Below are positions 1 through 8,894 of a stretch of DNA of 60,414 bases, one piece after another (positions within the stretch are counted from its first letter, which is position 1; every line of letters starts with the position of its first letter). Below the pieces are notes generated by a model. That model saw nothing but the letters and a program-made list of their open reading frames with translations, made no database searches and had not been told where the DNA came from. Position numbers and translations under genes: made by a program. Source of the DNA: an uncultured Bacteroidota bacterium (GTDB taxonomy: Bacteria; Bacteroidota; Bacteroidia; Flavobacteriales; Flavobacteriaceae); contig CAJXVU010000021.1 in the NCBI GenBank assembly GCA_913062555.1, positions 1 to 60,414 on the forward strand, written 5' to 3'.

Positions 1-31
1 AAAAAAGCTCTGAAATTTCAGAGCTTTTTTT
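1..31 (-). terminator. Rho-independent terminator of fnr
   Basis: A perfect inverted repeat (GCTCTGAAA / TTTCAGAGC, 7-24) is flanked by an A-run and a T-run, so it can end transcription from either side. On the minus strand it lies directly after the stop codon of the Fnr-like gene. Whatever lies left of the window could use it in the other direction. Confidence 0.85.
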
Positions 32-707
32 ATTCTATTCGTTTAAGACCTTCGAGGTCTTCTATTTTTATTTGTTTTCCTGATGTAGAAATAAGGCCAT
101 CTTTTTTAAACTGAGACAATACCCTAATAGCCGACTCGGTGGCCGTACCAACGATACTCGCAAAATCTTCACGTGATAACAGTACACTTAAAGTACCATC
201 AGCATTGGTTCCAAAACTTGCATTAATACTAATTAAGGCTTCAGCCAATCGTTGTCTCACCGATTTTTGAGCCATATTTACAATAATATCATCAGCCTCT
301 TTCAAGTCACCTGCCATATCCCTTAAGACATCCAATGTAAATTGATTATTCTTTTGAAGGTCTTTTAATATTTCAGACTTAGGGATAAAGCAAACCTCCA
401 TGTCATTTAAGGCTACGGCCTGTAAATTGGTACGTTCCTCACTAACAACCGAGCGCTGTCCAAGAAGCTCTCCTTTTACAACCAATTTAATAATTTGATC
501 TTTACCATTAGCGCTTAACTTAGTGAGCTTACAAATACCATCTCTTACACAATATACACCATTGAGCATTTCGCCTTCTTCAAAAATGATATCTCCTTTT
601 TTAACTACCATTGAAGTTTTGCAAGAAGAAATTCTCATCAACTCCTCTTTAGACAAAGATTTAAGTGTGTTAAATTGTTTAACTATGCATTGCTCACATT
701 TACTCAT
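30..707 (-). CDS. Crp/Fnr family transcriptional regulator (Fnr-like oxygen sensor)
   Basis: A 225-residue regulator with an N-terminal cyclic-nucleotide-binding fold (about 20-140) and a C-terminal winged helix (about 150-215). Cysteines at 4 and 7 (CEQC), 29 and 106 resemble the four [4Fe-4S] ligands of E. coli FNR; C106 aligns roughly with FNR C122, but the gap from C7 to C29 is much longer than in FNR. The recognition helix TESAIR keeps the Glu and Arg that in FNR read the TGA half-site. It is divergent from ccoI and shares a TGA-N6-TCA box with it, so it is the obvious local candidate to control cbb3 oxidase and hemN. Iron-sulfur sensing is inferred; a redox or other signal is possible. 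Confidence 0.88.
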   Translation of the reverse strand: MSKCEQCIVKQFNTLKSLSKEELMRISSCKTSMVVKKGDIIFEEGEMLNGVYCVRDGICKLTKLSANGKDQIIKLVVKGELLGQRSVVSEERTNLQAVALNDMEVCFIPKSEILKDLQKNNQFTLDVLRDMAGDLKEADDIIVNMAQKSVRQRLAEALISINASFGTNADGTLSVLLSREDFASIVGTATESAIRVLSQFKKDGLISTSGKQIKIEDLEGLKRIE

Positions 708-746
708 AAAAATCTTTTTTAGAACATTGACAAAATTAACTAAAAC

Positions 747-760
747 ATGATAAATATCAT
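747..760. promoter_or_regulatory. Fnr-type box between fnr and ccoI
   Basis: The palindrome ATGATAAATATCAT contains TGA-N6-TCA. On the plus strand its centre is 36.5 bp upstream of the last G of a minus-7-like element (AACCTTTG, 783-790), placing it near -43 of ccoI, an activator position. On the minus strand its centre is 22.5 bp upstream of the G of TAATTTTG (731-738), so it would cover the -33 region of the regulator's own promoter, a repressor position. Confidence 0.7.
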
Positions 761-816
761 ATTATATTTTCAACTAACTCTTAACCTTTGCATCAGGTAT
801 AAATGAGCAAATAATT

Positions 817-3192
817 ATGGAACATAAAACATGCTTCCACTGTGGGTTAGATTCTGAATCTAATTCCATAACATTCGATGACAAATCATTCTGTTGTAAT
901 GGGTGTAAAACTGTATATGAAATTTTTTCAGTTAACAACCTAAATTGTTATTACGATTTACAGGAGGCACCTGGCGCTACACCTAAAAAAATTGAAGGCA
1001 AATATGACTTCTTAGATAATTCTAAAATTGTAGAAAAGCTCCTAGACTTTAACGATAACAATACTCAAATAGTCACATTATACATTCCGCACATTCACTG
1101 TAGTTCATGTATTTGGATACTAGAAAACCTAAATAAATTACAAACAAAAATAGACACATCAATAGTGAATTTTGGGAAGAAAACAGTTAGAATTACATTT
1201 AATAACAAAGCCTATTCATTGAAAAAATTAGTAACCCTGCTAAGTAGTATTGGTTACGAACCCCATATCAGTTTAGAGGATTTCGAAACTGAAAAAAAAC
1301 AAATTGATCGCTCGCTTATTTACAAACTTGGCGTTGCAGGCTTTGCTTTTGGCAATGTTATGTTCCTGTCATTTCCTGAATATTTTCAAGTCGAAGGTTT
1401 TTGGTTAGAACAATACAAACCCATATTTAGATGGCTAATGTTCTCCTTTTCACTTCCCGTGGTATGCTATTCTGCTCAGGATTATTTTATTTCAGCCTAC
1501 AAAGGGTTGCGTTCAAAAATATTAAACATTGATGTCCCAATTGTTCTAGGCATCTTAGTATTATTTTTACGAAGTACGGCCGAGATCATTTTTAACATGG
1601 GCACTGGCTTTTTTGACAGTTTAACAGGCTTAGTTTTCTTTTTACTAGTTGGCAAGTTTTTTCAGAAAAAAACCTACGCATTTCTATCATTTGAGCGTGA
1701 TTATAAATCGTATTTCCCTATTGGTGTTACTAACATTTCTTCGGAAGGCTTAGAAGAATCCATCCAGGTTTATGATATAAAAAAAGGGGATCGATTAGTT
1801 ATTAGAAACGAAGAGCTAATTCCTGTGGATTGTATTTTAATTAAAGGAAAGGCACGCATTGATTATAGCTTTGTAACCGGTGAATCTGAAACCGTTTCTA
1901 AACTATCTGGGGATAAACTATTTGCTGGTGGGAAACAACTCGATGGCATTATTGAAGTGGATGTTTTAAAATCGGTTGAACAAAGTTATTTAACACAACT
2001 TTGGAGTAATGATGTTTTTAAAACAAATAAAGAGAATACATTTACCTCACTAACGAATAGTATTAGTAAACACTTCACAATTGCCATATTACTAATTGCT
2101 TTTATAGCCACGAGTTTTTGGTTATTTACAGATTCCAGTAAAGCTTTAAATGTGTTCACTGCAGTTTTAATAATTGCCTGCCCATGTGCTATTGCGCTTT
2201 CCGCTCCATTTACTTTTGGGAATTTATTACGCATTTTTGGGAAGCGAAAATTTTACTTAAAAAATGCAAGAGTTATTGAGCAGTTGGCTAAAATAAACAC
2301 CGTGATATTTGACAAAACTGGAACTATAACCGCCAATAAAGAAACCAAAATAAGCTATGAAGGAACAACACTTTCAAATACACAGGAACTATTGCTAAAA
2401 AACACCCTTAGAGGATCTAATCATCCTTTGAGCAGAGCGCTATATAAGCTACTAAATCAAAATGACATCATTACTTTAGACCATTACCAGGAACATGTTG
2501 GTCAAGGCATTGAAGCCAATTATCAAACGGACAACATCAAAGTTGGCTCTGCCCATTTTGTAGGGTTAAAAACTGAAACCGCTAGCTTAAACACAGCGGT
2601 ACACATAAGTACAAATGCTAATTATAAAGGGAAATTTACTTTTTTCAATGCTTATAGAAAAGGCTTATCTGCATTATTCAACAAACTAAAGAGGGATTAT
2701 GATTTGGCTATTTTATCTGGAGATAATGCAGGGGAAAAAGAAAATTTGAATAAATTATTACCGGCTAAAACTAAATTACTATTTAACCAGAATCCAGAAG
2801 ACAAATTAGAATATATAAAATATCACCAAGAGGAAGGTGCAAAAGTGCTCATGGTAGGTGATGGATTGAATGATGCTGGTGCATTAGCACAGAGTGATGT
2901 TGGCATTGCTATTTCAGAAAATGTAAATGTATTTTCTCCGGCTTGCGATGCGATTCTGGATGCTTCAAAATTTAATCAATTATACAACTATATAAAAGCA
3001 TCAAAATCAGCAATAAAAATCATCAAATGGAGTTTTATGCTCTCATTTTTATATAATGTTATTGGATTATATTTTGCTGTAACGGGTCAATTAGCTCCTG
3101 TAATAGCAGCTATATTGATGCCTTTAAGCTCTATAAGTATTGTGGTATTTACAACGATAGCCACAAACTATGTTGGAAGGCATTTAGAATGA
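817..3192 (+). CDS. ccoI: Heavy-metal P-type ATPase CcoI/FixI (copper supply to cbb3 oxidase)
   Basis: A 791-residue P1B ATPase. The N-terminus has a Cys-rich metal-binding module (CFHC at 6-9, CCNGC at 26-30) followed by an HMA-like domain with HCSSC (C95, C98). Transmembrane helices surround the ion-path motif CPC (C455-C457) and the phosphorylated aspartate is D499 in DKTGT; GDGLNDAGAL is the hinge motif. In the FixI/CcoI family the pump loads copper for the CuB site of cbb3 oxidase. It is the first gene of the cco locus, 79 bp before ccoS, and has an Fnr-type box upstream. Direct export of copper for detoxification is the alternative role, but the neighbours argue for CcoI. Confidence 0.93.
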   Translation: MEHKTCFHCGLDSESNSITFDDKSFCCNGCKTVYEIFSVNNLNCYYDLQEAPGATPKKIEGKYDFLDNSKIVEKLLDFNDNNTQIVTLYIPHIHCSSCIWILENLNKLQTKIDTSIVNFGKKTVRITFNNKAYSLKKLVTLLSSIGYEPHISLEDFETEKKQIDRSLIYKLGVAGFAFGNVMFLSFPEYFQVEGFWLEQYKPIFRWLMFSFSLPVVCYSAQDYFISAYKGLRSKILNIDVPIVLGILVLFLRSTAEIIFNMGTGFFDSLTGLVFFLLVGKFFQKKTYAFLSFERDYKSYFPIGVTNISSEGLEESIQVYDIKKGDRLVIRNEELIPVDCILIKGKARIDYSFVTGESETVSKLSGDKLFAGGKQLDGIIEVDVLKSVEQSYLTQLWSNDVFKTNKENTFTSLTNSISKHFTIAILLIAFIATSFWLFTDSSKALNVFTAVLIIACPCAIALSAPFTFGNLLRIFGKRKFYLKNARVIEQLAKINTVIFDKTGTITANKETKISYEGTTLSNTQELLLKNTLRGSNHPLSRALYKLLNQNDIITLDHYQEHVGQGIEANYQTDNIKVGSAHFVGLKTETASLNTAVHISTNANYKGKFTFFNAYRKGLSALFNKLKRDYDLAILSGDNAGEKENLNKLLPAKTKLLFNQNPEDKLEYIKYHQEEGAKVLMVGDGLNDAGALAQSDVGIAISENVNVFSPACDAILDASKFNQLYNYIKASKSAIKIIKWSFMLSFLYNVIGLYFAVTGQLAPVIAAILMPLSSISIVVFTTIATNYVGRHLE

Positions 3193-3208
3193 TAACAAAT
3201 AAGAAAAC

Positions 3209-3222
3209 ATGACAAATATCAT
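3209..3222 (+). promoter_or_regulatory. Fnr-type box upstream of ccoS-ccoNOQP
   Basis: The palindrome ATGACAAATATCAT differs from the ccoI box at one base. Its centre is 36.5 bp upstream of the last G of a perfect minus-7 element, TATTTTTG (3245-3252), the same spacing as at ccoI and hemN. It suggests that ccoS and the structural genes have their own Fnr-activated promoter within the locus. Confidence 0.72.
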
Positions 3223-3271
3223 TTTTTAAAAAAGGATATAAAATTATTTTTGAACATTATTTCAGGTAGGT

Positions 3272-3457
3272 ATGAGTGTCATTTACGTTTTATTAGCTAT
3301 AAGCATTGTTATAGCTGTCGGATTTTTTATTGCTTTTGTATTAGCCGTAAAAAGAGGACAGTATGATGATAGCTATACCCCTTCCGTTCGTATGCTTTTT
3401 GAAGACGAACTCGTAAAAGAAAATTCCAAAAAACAAATAATAACCAACAAAGATTAA
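3272..3457 (+). CDS. ccoS: cbb3-type oxidase assembly protein CcoS
   Basis: A 61-residue protein with one N-terminal transmembrane helix (about 4-26), then KRGQYDD and a short acidic tail, which is the usual CcoS pattern. CcoS is required for insertion of heme and copper into the catalytic subunit. It lies 11 bp before the ccoNO fusion and downstream of a good minus-7 element and an Fnr-type box. The small size is normal for the family. Confidence 0.9.
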   Translation: MSVIYVLLAISIVIAVGFFIAFVLAVKRGQYDDSYTPSVRMLFEDELVKENSKKQIITNKD

Positions 3458-3468
3458 CACTTTTAACT

Positions 3469-5643
3469 ATGGAAATGCAACAGTTTCAGTACGATAATAA
3501 AATCGTTAAAAATTTTATTTATGCAACCATGCTATGGGGGGTTGTAGGAATGCTAGTAGGTTTACTACTTGCATTTTTATTTTTATTCCCTAATTTAACC
3601 GATGGCATCTCTTGGCTAAGTTTTGGTCGTTTAAGACCATTACACACCAATGCCGTGATTTTTGCTTTTGTAGGTAATGCTATTTTTGCAGGTATCTACT
3701 ATTCTACGCAACGATTATTAAAGGCTAGGATGTTTAACGACTTACTCAGTAAAATCAACTTTTGGGGTTGGCAATTAATTATCGTAGGTGCTGCTATAAC
3801 GCTTCCTTTAGGATTTACAACATCAAAAGAGTACGCCGAATTAGAATGGCCTTTTGATATTGCAATTGCTTTAATATGGGTTGTTTTTGGAATTAATCTT
3901 ATTGGAACCATATTAAAACGAAGACAACGCCATTTATATGTGGCCATTTGGTTTTACCTGGCAACATTTATAACAGTTGCTGTGCTTCATATATTTAACA
4001 GTTTAGAACTTCCTGTAAGTGCTCTTAAAAGCTACTCGGTATATGCCGGTGTCCAAGATGCTCTTGTACAATGGTGGTATGGACACAATGCGGTTGCCTT
4101 TTTCTTAACGACACCATTCTTAGGATTAATGTATTATTTTGTGCCTAAAGCAGCAAACAGACCTGTATATTCTTATCGGTTATCAATTGTTCACTTTTGG
4201 TCGTTAATCTTTATTTACATTTGGGCTGGTCCTCATCACTTATTATATACTGCATTACCAGATTGGGCTCAAAACTTAGGAGTTGCTTTCTCTATAATGC
4301 TATTAATGCCGTCTTGGGGTGGTATGATTAACGGATTATTAACGCTTCGTGGTGCTTGGGACAAAGTGCGAACAGATCCTGTTTTAAAATTCTTAGTTGT
4401 CGCAATTACAGGTTATGGTATGGCTACTTTTGAAGGCCCAATGTTATCACTTAAAAATGTAAACGCCATTGCCCACTTTACAGACTGGATTATTGCTCAC
4501 GTTCACGTTGGTGCATTAGCATGGAATGGCTTCTTCACTTTTGGTATGATCTATTGGTTAGTCCCCAGGATGTTTAAAACCCGTTTATTCTCTACAGGGT
4601 TAGCGAATCTACATTTCTGGATTGGGACCTTAGGGATCATAATGTATGCACTTCCAATGTACGTTGCCGGATTTACTCAGGCAAGTATGTGGAAACAATT
4701 TAATCCTGATGGAAGTTTAGTATATGGTAACTTTTTAGAAACCGTAACTGAAATCATGCCAATGTATTGGATGCGTGCAATTGGTGGAACATTATTCCTA
4801 ACAGGAATGCTTATCATGGTTTACAACATTATTGCAACTATTAAATCTGGTAGTAAAGTAGAAGATGAATTAGCCGAAGCTCCAGCATTAGTGCGCGTTT
4901 CTAAAAAACGTGTCGCAGGTGAAGGATGGCATACATGGTTAGAACGTAGGCCTGTTCAATTAACTCTATTAGCAACTGTAACTATACTTATTGGTGGTAT
5001 CATTCAAATTGTGCCAACCATTATGATAAAATCTAATATCCCAACCATTTCAAGTGTACAACCATATACCCCATTAGAATTGGAAGGGCGTGATATTTAT
5101 ATTAGAGAAGGATGTGTTGGTTGTCACTCTCAAATGATAAGGCCTTTTAGAAGTGAGGTGGAGCGTTATGGCGAATACTCGAAGGCAGGAGAATTTGTTT
5201 ATGACCACCCGTTTCTTTGGGGTTCTAAACGTACTGGGCCAGATTTACATAGGATTGGTGGAAAATATTCCGATAATTGGCACCTTAACCATATGTATGA
5301 TCCACAAAGTACTTCGAGTGGTTCAATCATGCCAGGTTATAAATGGTTAATTAAAGATGAACTTGACAAATCATTAACTGAAGCGAAAATGAACGCGATG
5401 GTTAGCTTAGGAGTTCCTTATACTGAAGATGATATCGCGAGTGCTCAAGAAGACATGTTAGCGCAAGGAGCACAAATTGAAGAGAATTTATATACCGATC
5501 CAGATTTTGCCTCAACATATGAGGAAGACAAAAAAAATGGTGGCGAAGATTTTGTAGAGATGAGAAACCGAGAAATTGTGGCATTAATTGCATACTTACA
5601 ACGACTAGGTACAGATATCAATGTTGAATCTGTTGATGAATAA
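3469..5643 (+). CDS. ccoNO: cbb3-type cytochrome c oxidase, fused subunits I and II (CcoNO)
   Basis: A 724-residue fusion. Residues about 1-470 are the multi-helix heme-copper oxidase catalytic subunit CcoN, with conserved His-rich helices such as HHLLYT and DWIIAHVHVGALAWN. After a linker and another transmembrane helix comes the CcoO part, a membrane-anchored monoheme cytochrome c with CVGCH (C549, C552, H553). The usual separate CcoO gene is therefore absent. The enzyme reduces oxygen at low concentration in the cytoplasmic membrane. It is followed by ccoQ (18 bp) and ccoP. The fusion is, as I recall, typical of Bacteroidota rather than an error. Confidence 0.95.
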   Translation: MEMQQFQYDNKIVKNFIYATMLWGVVGMLVGLLLAFLFLFPNLTDGISWLSFGRLRPLHTNAVIFAFVGNAIFAGIYYSTQRLLKARMFNDLLSKINFWGWQLIIVGAAITLPLGFTTSKEYAELEWPFDIAIALIWVVFGINLIGTILKRRQRHLYVAIWFYLATFITVAVLHIFNSLELPVSALKSYSVYAGVQDALVQWWYGHNAVAFFLTTPFLGLMYYFVPKAANRPVYSYRLSIVHFWSLIFIYIWAGPHHLLYTALPDWAQNLGVAFSIMLLMPSWGGMINGLLTLRGAWDKVRTDPVLKFLVVAITGYGMATFEGPMLSLKNVNAIAHFTDWIIAHVHVGALAWNGFFTFGMIYWLVPRMFKTRLFSTGLANLHFWIGTLGIIMYALPMYVAGFTQASMWKQFNPDGSLVYGNFLETVTEIMPMYWMRAIGGTLFLTGMLIMVYNIIATIKSGSKVEDELAEAPALVRVSKKRVAGEGWHTWLERRPVQLTLLATVTILIGGIIQIVPTIMIKSNIPTISSVQPYTPLELEGRDIYIREGCVGCHSQMIRPFRSEVERYGEYSKAGEFVYDHPFLWGSKRTGPDLHRIGGKYSDNWHLNHMYDPQSTSSGSIMPGYKWLIKDELDKSLTEAKMNAMVSLGVPYTEDDIASAQEDMLAQGAQIEENLYTDPDFASTYEEDKKNGGEDFVEMRNREIVALIAYLQRLGTDINVESVDE

Positions 5644-5661
5644 ACTAAAAAATAAGTAATC

Positions 5662-5847
5662 ATGTTAAAATATATAAAAAACCATATGGAGAGTATTACG
5701 GGTATTGAGGTTTATCCTCTCATATCTTTACTCATCTTTTTTATCTTTTTTGTGGTCTTATTTTGGTGGGTTTTTACCGCGAAAAAAGACTATATAAACA
5801 CAGTTAGCAATATTCCATTAGACAACCAAAACGAAAATTTATTATGA
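5662..5847 (+). CDS. ccoQ: cbb3-type oxidase subunit CcoQ-like
   Basis: A 61-residue protein with a single transmembrane helix (about 18-38) ending FWWVFTAKKDY. Position between ccoNO and ccoP and its size fit CcoQ, which stabilises the oxidase complex. Its last 4 bases overlap the start of ccoP, indicating translational coupling. Sequence similarity across CcoQ proteins is weak, so the call rests largely on context. Confidence 0.8.
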   Translation: MLKYIKNHMESITGIEVYPLISLLIFFIFFVVLFWWVFTAKKDYINTVSNIPLDNQNENLL

Positions 5848-6728
5848 GACATTTAATTCCATCCTACATAAGAGTTCCATCTTTGTTCTTTATCATTTTT
5901 GGAATTATAGAATTATTGATAGACTCCGGTGAAAAGCCGGCATTCATAGAATATCCAGCCGTATCATTATTTTTATTTTTAGTTTTATTAATCCTTATTT
6001 CAATAGAAGCAATTGTTGGTGCCTTAGAAAATGTAATGCTTCATAAAATGGATGCCCAAGCTAAAGCTAAATTTTTGGCTAATAGAGACCGTAAAATTGA
6101 ATTTACCTGGTTGAAAAACACATATATAAAACTTTTAGGTTCAAAACCTATTGAAGATGAAGGTGAAATTATTTTAGACCATAATTATGATGGTATTAAA
6201 GAATTAGACAACTCTTTACCACCATGGTGGGTCTATAGTTTTTATATCTCAATTATTTTTGCTGTAGTTTATTTGGCAAGATATCACGTTTTTGATGGAG
6301 ATACTCAAATTGATGAGTTAGAGACAGAATTGGCAGAAGCTAAAATTGCGATAGAAGCTTATAAAAAAACAGCTAAAGATCTTGTAGATTTCAATACGGT
6401 GACTTTGCTAACTGAAGCTTCAGATTTAAGTGCTGGTAAAAATATTTTTGACACCAATTGTGTTGCTTGCCATATGGCAGATGGTGGTGGAGGTATTGGT
6501 CCTAATTTAACTGATAAAAATTGGATTCTAGGTGGTGGCATCAAGAATGTATTTAAAACAGTTTCTGAAGGTGGACGATCTGGAAAAGGTATGATTCCTT
6601 GGAAACAGCTCTTAAAACCAGTAGAAATGGCACAAGTTTCGAGTTATTTGTTAACATTTGAGGGTACAACACCAGCTAATCCTAAAGCAGCAGAAGGTGA
6701 TGTTTGGGTTGACGATTCTCAAGAATAA
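5844..6728 (+). CDS. ccoP: cbb3-type oxidase cytochrome c subunit CcoP
   Basis: A 294-residue membrane cytochrome. Two N-terminal helices (about 10-28 and 38-60) precede a soluble stretch, the CcoP-type segment PPWWVYSFYISIIFAVVY (about 130-148), and a coiled-coil-like linker. One heme c motif, CVACH (C206, C209, H210), is present. Proteobacterial CcoP usually carries two hemes; only one is visible here. The subunit would pass electrons from soluble cytochrome c to the CcoO heme. It overlaps ccoQ by 4 bp and is followed by ccoG. Confidence 0.92.
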   Translation: MRHLIPSYIRVPSLFFIIFGIIELLIDSGEKPAFIEYPAVSLFLFLVLLILISIEAIVGALENVMLHKMDAQAKAKFLANRDRKIEFTWLKNTYIKLLGSKPIEDEGEIILDHNYDGIKELDNSLPPWWVYSFYISIIFAVVYLARYHVFDGDTQIDELETELAEAKIAIEAYKKTAKDLVDFNTVTLLTEASDLSAGKNIFDTNCVACHMADGGGGIGPNLTDKNWILGGGIKNVFKTVSEGGRSGKGMIPWKQLLKPVEMAQVSSYLLTFEGTTPANPKAAEGDVWVDDSQE

Positions 6729-6758
6729 GAAGTACGTAAAACACATTAAATAACAGTT

Positions 6759-8183
6759 TTGGAAACACCAGCAAACCAAAAATTTAGAGATTCTATCGCA
6801 ACGATAGACGACAAAGGAAAACGTGCGTGGGTATTTCCTAAAAAGCCAAAAGGCAAGCTATACGACTATAGAAAATTAGTGAGTTATGGATTACTACTAT
6901 TTCTATTCGCCTCACCTTTTGTAAAAGTTAATGGTAACCAATTTTTAATGTTTAACGTTCTCGAAAGACGTTTCAATATTTTTGGGTTTCCATTTTGGCC
7001 TCAAGATTTTCACTTGTTTGTCATTTCTATGTTAATTGGCGTCATTTTTATTACGCTCTTTACCGTGGCTTTTGGGCGAATTTTTTGTGGTTGGATTTGT
7101 CCACAGACCATTTTTATGGAAATGGTTTTTAGAAGGATTGAATATTGGATTGAAGGTGATAGAGGTAAACAAATACGCTTGGCAAAACAGTCTTGGAATG
7201 CTGAAAAGATAAAAAAAAGAAGTTTAAAGTTTATCATATTTGTTATCATATCATTTCTAATTGCAAATGTATTTTTAGCTTATTTAATTGGTAGTGATAG
7301 ACTTATTCAATATGTAGTTGAGGGACCAATGCAACATGTAAGCACCTTAATATCGCTTGCTATTTTTACCGCTGTTTTTTACTTTGTATTTGCATGGTTT
7401 AGAGAACAAGTTTGTATTATAGCCTGCCCATATGGACGATTGCAAGGTGTGTTATTGGATAATAAATCAGTAATTGTTGCTTACGATCATAAACGAGGTG
7501 AAGCCGATTCTGGTAGAAAAAAGATTAGAAAAAATGAAGACCGTCAAGCACTGGGACATGGTGACTGTATTGATTGTTTTCAATGTGTAAATGTATGTCC
7601 TACTGGAATTGACATTAGAAATGGAACACAATTGGAATGTATTAATTGCACAGCCTGTATTGATGAATGTAATATCATCATGGAAAAGGTGGATTTACCA
7701 AAAGGCCTAATTAGATATACCAGTGAAGCTAATATTGAGCAAAAAACACCTTTTAGACTCACTCCTAGATTGAAAGGATATATAGCGGTACTATTTATTC
7801 TTATGGGTGTTTTAACAGGGATGCTATTTTTAAGAAATGATGTTGAAGCTAATGTGTTACGACTTCCTGGACAGCTCTATGAACGAAAAGACAACAATAT
7901 TATAAGTAATGTATTTACTTATAATTTATTGAACAAAACGAACGACGATATTGAAGATATTAGTTTTAAATTATTATCACATGATGGTACAATAAAGCTG
8001 GTATCAACTAAATCGAGTTTTATTGTTGAAAAACAAGAGATCTCAAAAGGGACCTTTTTTATAGAAATAAATAACTCAGAATTATCGGGCGATAGAAACA
8101 CCCTTAAAATTGGAGTGTTTAGTGGAGAAAAACTAATAGAAACAACGAGTGCAAATTTTTTAGGCCCTCGAAGTTATAATTAA
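6759..8183 (+). CDS. ccoG: Cytochrome c oxidase accessory protein CcoG (RdxA/FixG)
   Basis: A 474-residue membrane ferredoxin-like protein. Several transmembrane helices (for example about 42-62, 87-108, 158-178, 196-215) surround CGWICPQ and CIIACPYGR, followed by two [4Fe-4S] motifs (CIDCFQCVNVCP from C270, and CINCTACIDEC), another helix near 340-360 and a C-terminal Ig-like domain. CcoG reduces Cu(II) for delivery to cbb3 oxidase. The start is a TTG, since no ATG or GTG lies before the conserved N-terminus. It follows ccoP by 30 bp. Confidence 0.93.
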   Translation: METPANQKFRDSIATIDDKGKRAWVFPKKPKGKLYDYRKLVSYGLLLFLFASPFVKVNGNQFLMFNVLERRFNIFGFPFWPQDFHLFVISMLIGVIFITLFTVAFGRIFCGWICPQTIFMEMVFRRIEYWIEGDRGKQIRLAKQSWNAEKIKKRSLKFIIFVIISFLIANVFLAYLIGSDRLIQYVVEGPMQHVSTLISLAIFTAVFYFVFAWFREQVCIIACPYGRLQGVLLDNKSVIVAYDHKRGEADSGRKKIRKNEDRQALGHGDCIDCFQCVNVCPTGIDIRNGTQLECINCTACIDECNIIMEKVDLPKGLIRYTSEANIEQKTPFRLTPRLKGYIAVLFILMGVLTGMLFLRNDVEANVLRLPGQLYERKDNNIISNVFTYNLLNKTNDDIEDISFKLLSHDGTIKLVSTKSSFIVEKQEISKGTFFIEINNSELSGDRNTLKIGVFSGEKLIETTSANFLGPRSYN

Positions 8184-8265
8184 GCCTCAGTGTCACGTAG
8201 TGAGAGTAAAGAGGCAAACTAAATCCTGTATGGTTTATTAAACTTTATAGGTATATAATGAAATA

Positions 8266-8413
8266 ATTAACACGCATTAAGGATTGAAGCTTTGTTGGAG
8301 CTCTTTTTATTTTGATTACTTGAGTTTGAAGTAGACTATAAAAGTCACCAAATAAAAAAGCGACTGCTGAAAGCCTGACCTGAGACCCTACAAGTTCTTA
8401 AAGAACTTGTAGG
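8266..8413 (+). repeat. Candidate structured intergenic repeat between ccoG and ccoH
   Basis: This gap holds two structures. Bases 8280-8290 and 8366-8376 pair (AGG, TT, AGC with AA, GCT, CCT) around A-G and tandem G-A mismatches, enclosing a further stem of 8303-8312 with 8350-8360. Bases 8387-8413 form a perfect 13-bp hairpin (arm CCTACAAGTTCTT, single A centre). From memory, similar blocks (GGATTGAAGC ... GAAAGCCTGACC) recur between genes in other Flavobacteriaceae, so this may be a dispersed repeat or structured RNA. It interrupts an otherwise tight operon. Confidence 0.5.
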
Positions 8414-8445
8414 TATTTGAAGGGAATGCCATAAAATAATTAGTC

Positions 8446-8892
8446 ATGAAAATAAATTGGGGAACCGGAATCGTAATCGCATTTATAGGCTTTATTGCCT
8501 TTATTATGTATTTCGTAATTAACATGAATGCGAATGACAAGTACAATCATGATTTAGTTACTGAAGAGTATTATAAGGAAGAACTCAAGTATCAAAACGA
8601 TATTGATAAACTGAATGCTGCCAAAACTCTAGAAGTTGATATTACATACAGCAAAACTAATGAAGGATTAGTTATAGAATTCCCAAAAGGATTTGATGCT
8701 GAAAAAATTACTGGAAAAATGTTCCTTTATAGACCATCTAACAAACACTTAGATTTTGAAACTACAATTTCATTATCTAAAATACATTTGCTCATACCTG
8801 ACAAACGTTTGGTAGATGGTCGCTGGAACATTAAAATAGATTGGAAATATAATGGAAAATCTTATTTATATAAAACAGCTATAGTGTATTAA
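8446..8892 (+). CDS. ccoH: FixH/CcoH family protein
   Basis: A 148-residue protein with one N-terminal transmembrane helix (about 5-25) and an extracytoplasmic domain, starting MKINWGTGIVIAFIGF and continuing VTEEYYKEELKYQ, a pattern typical of FixH. It is thought to aid maturation or stability of cbb3 oxidase. It ends 2 bp before the TauE/SafE-like gene, so the two are co-translated. A 262-bp gap with a repeat separates it from ccoG. Confidence 0.88.
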   Translation: MKINWGTGIVIAFIGFIAFIMYFVINMNANDKYNHDLVTEEYYKEELKYQNDIDKLNAAKTLEVDITYSKTNEGLVIEFPKGFDAEKITGKMFLYRPSNKHLDFETTISLSKIHLLIPDKRLVDGRWNIKIDWKYNGKSYLYKTAIVY

Positions 8893-8894
8893 TT

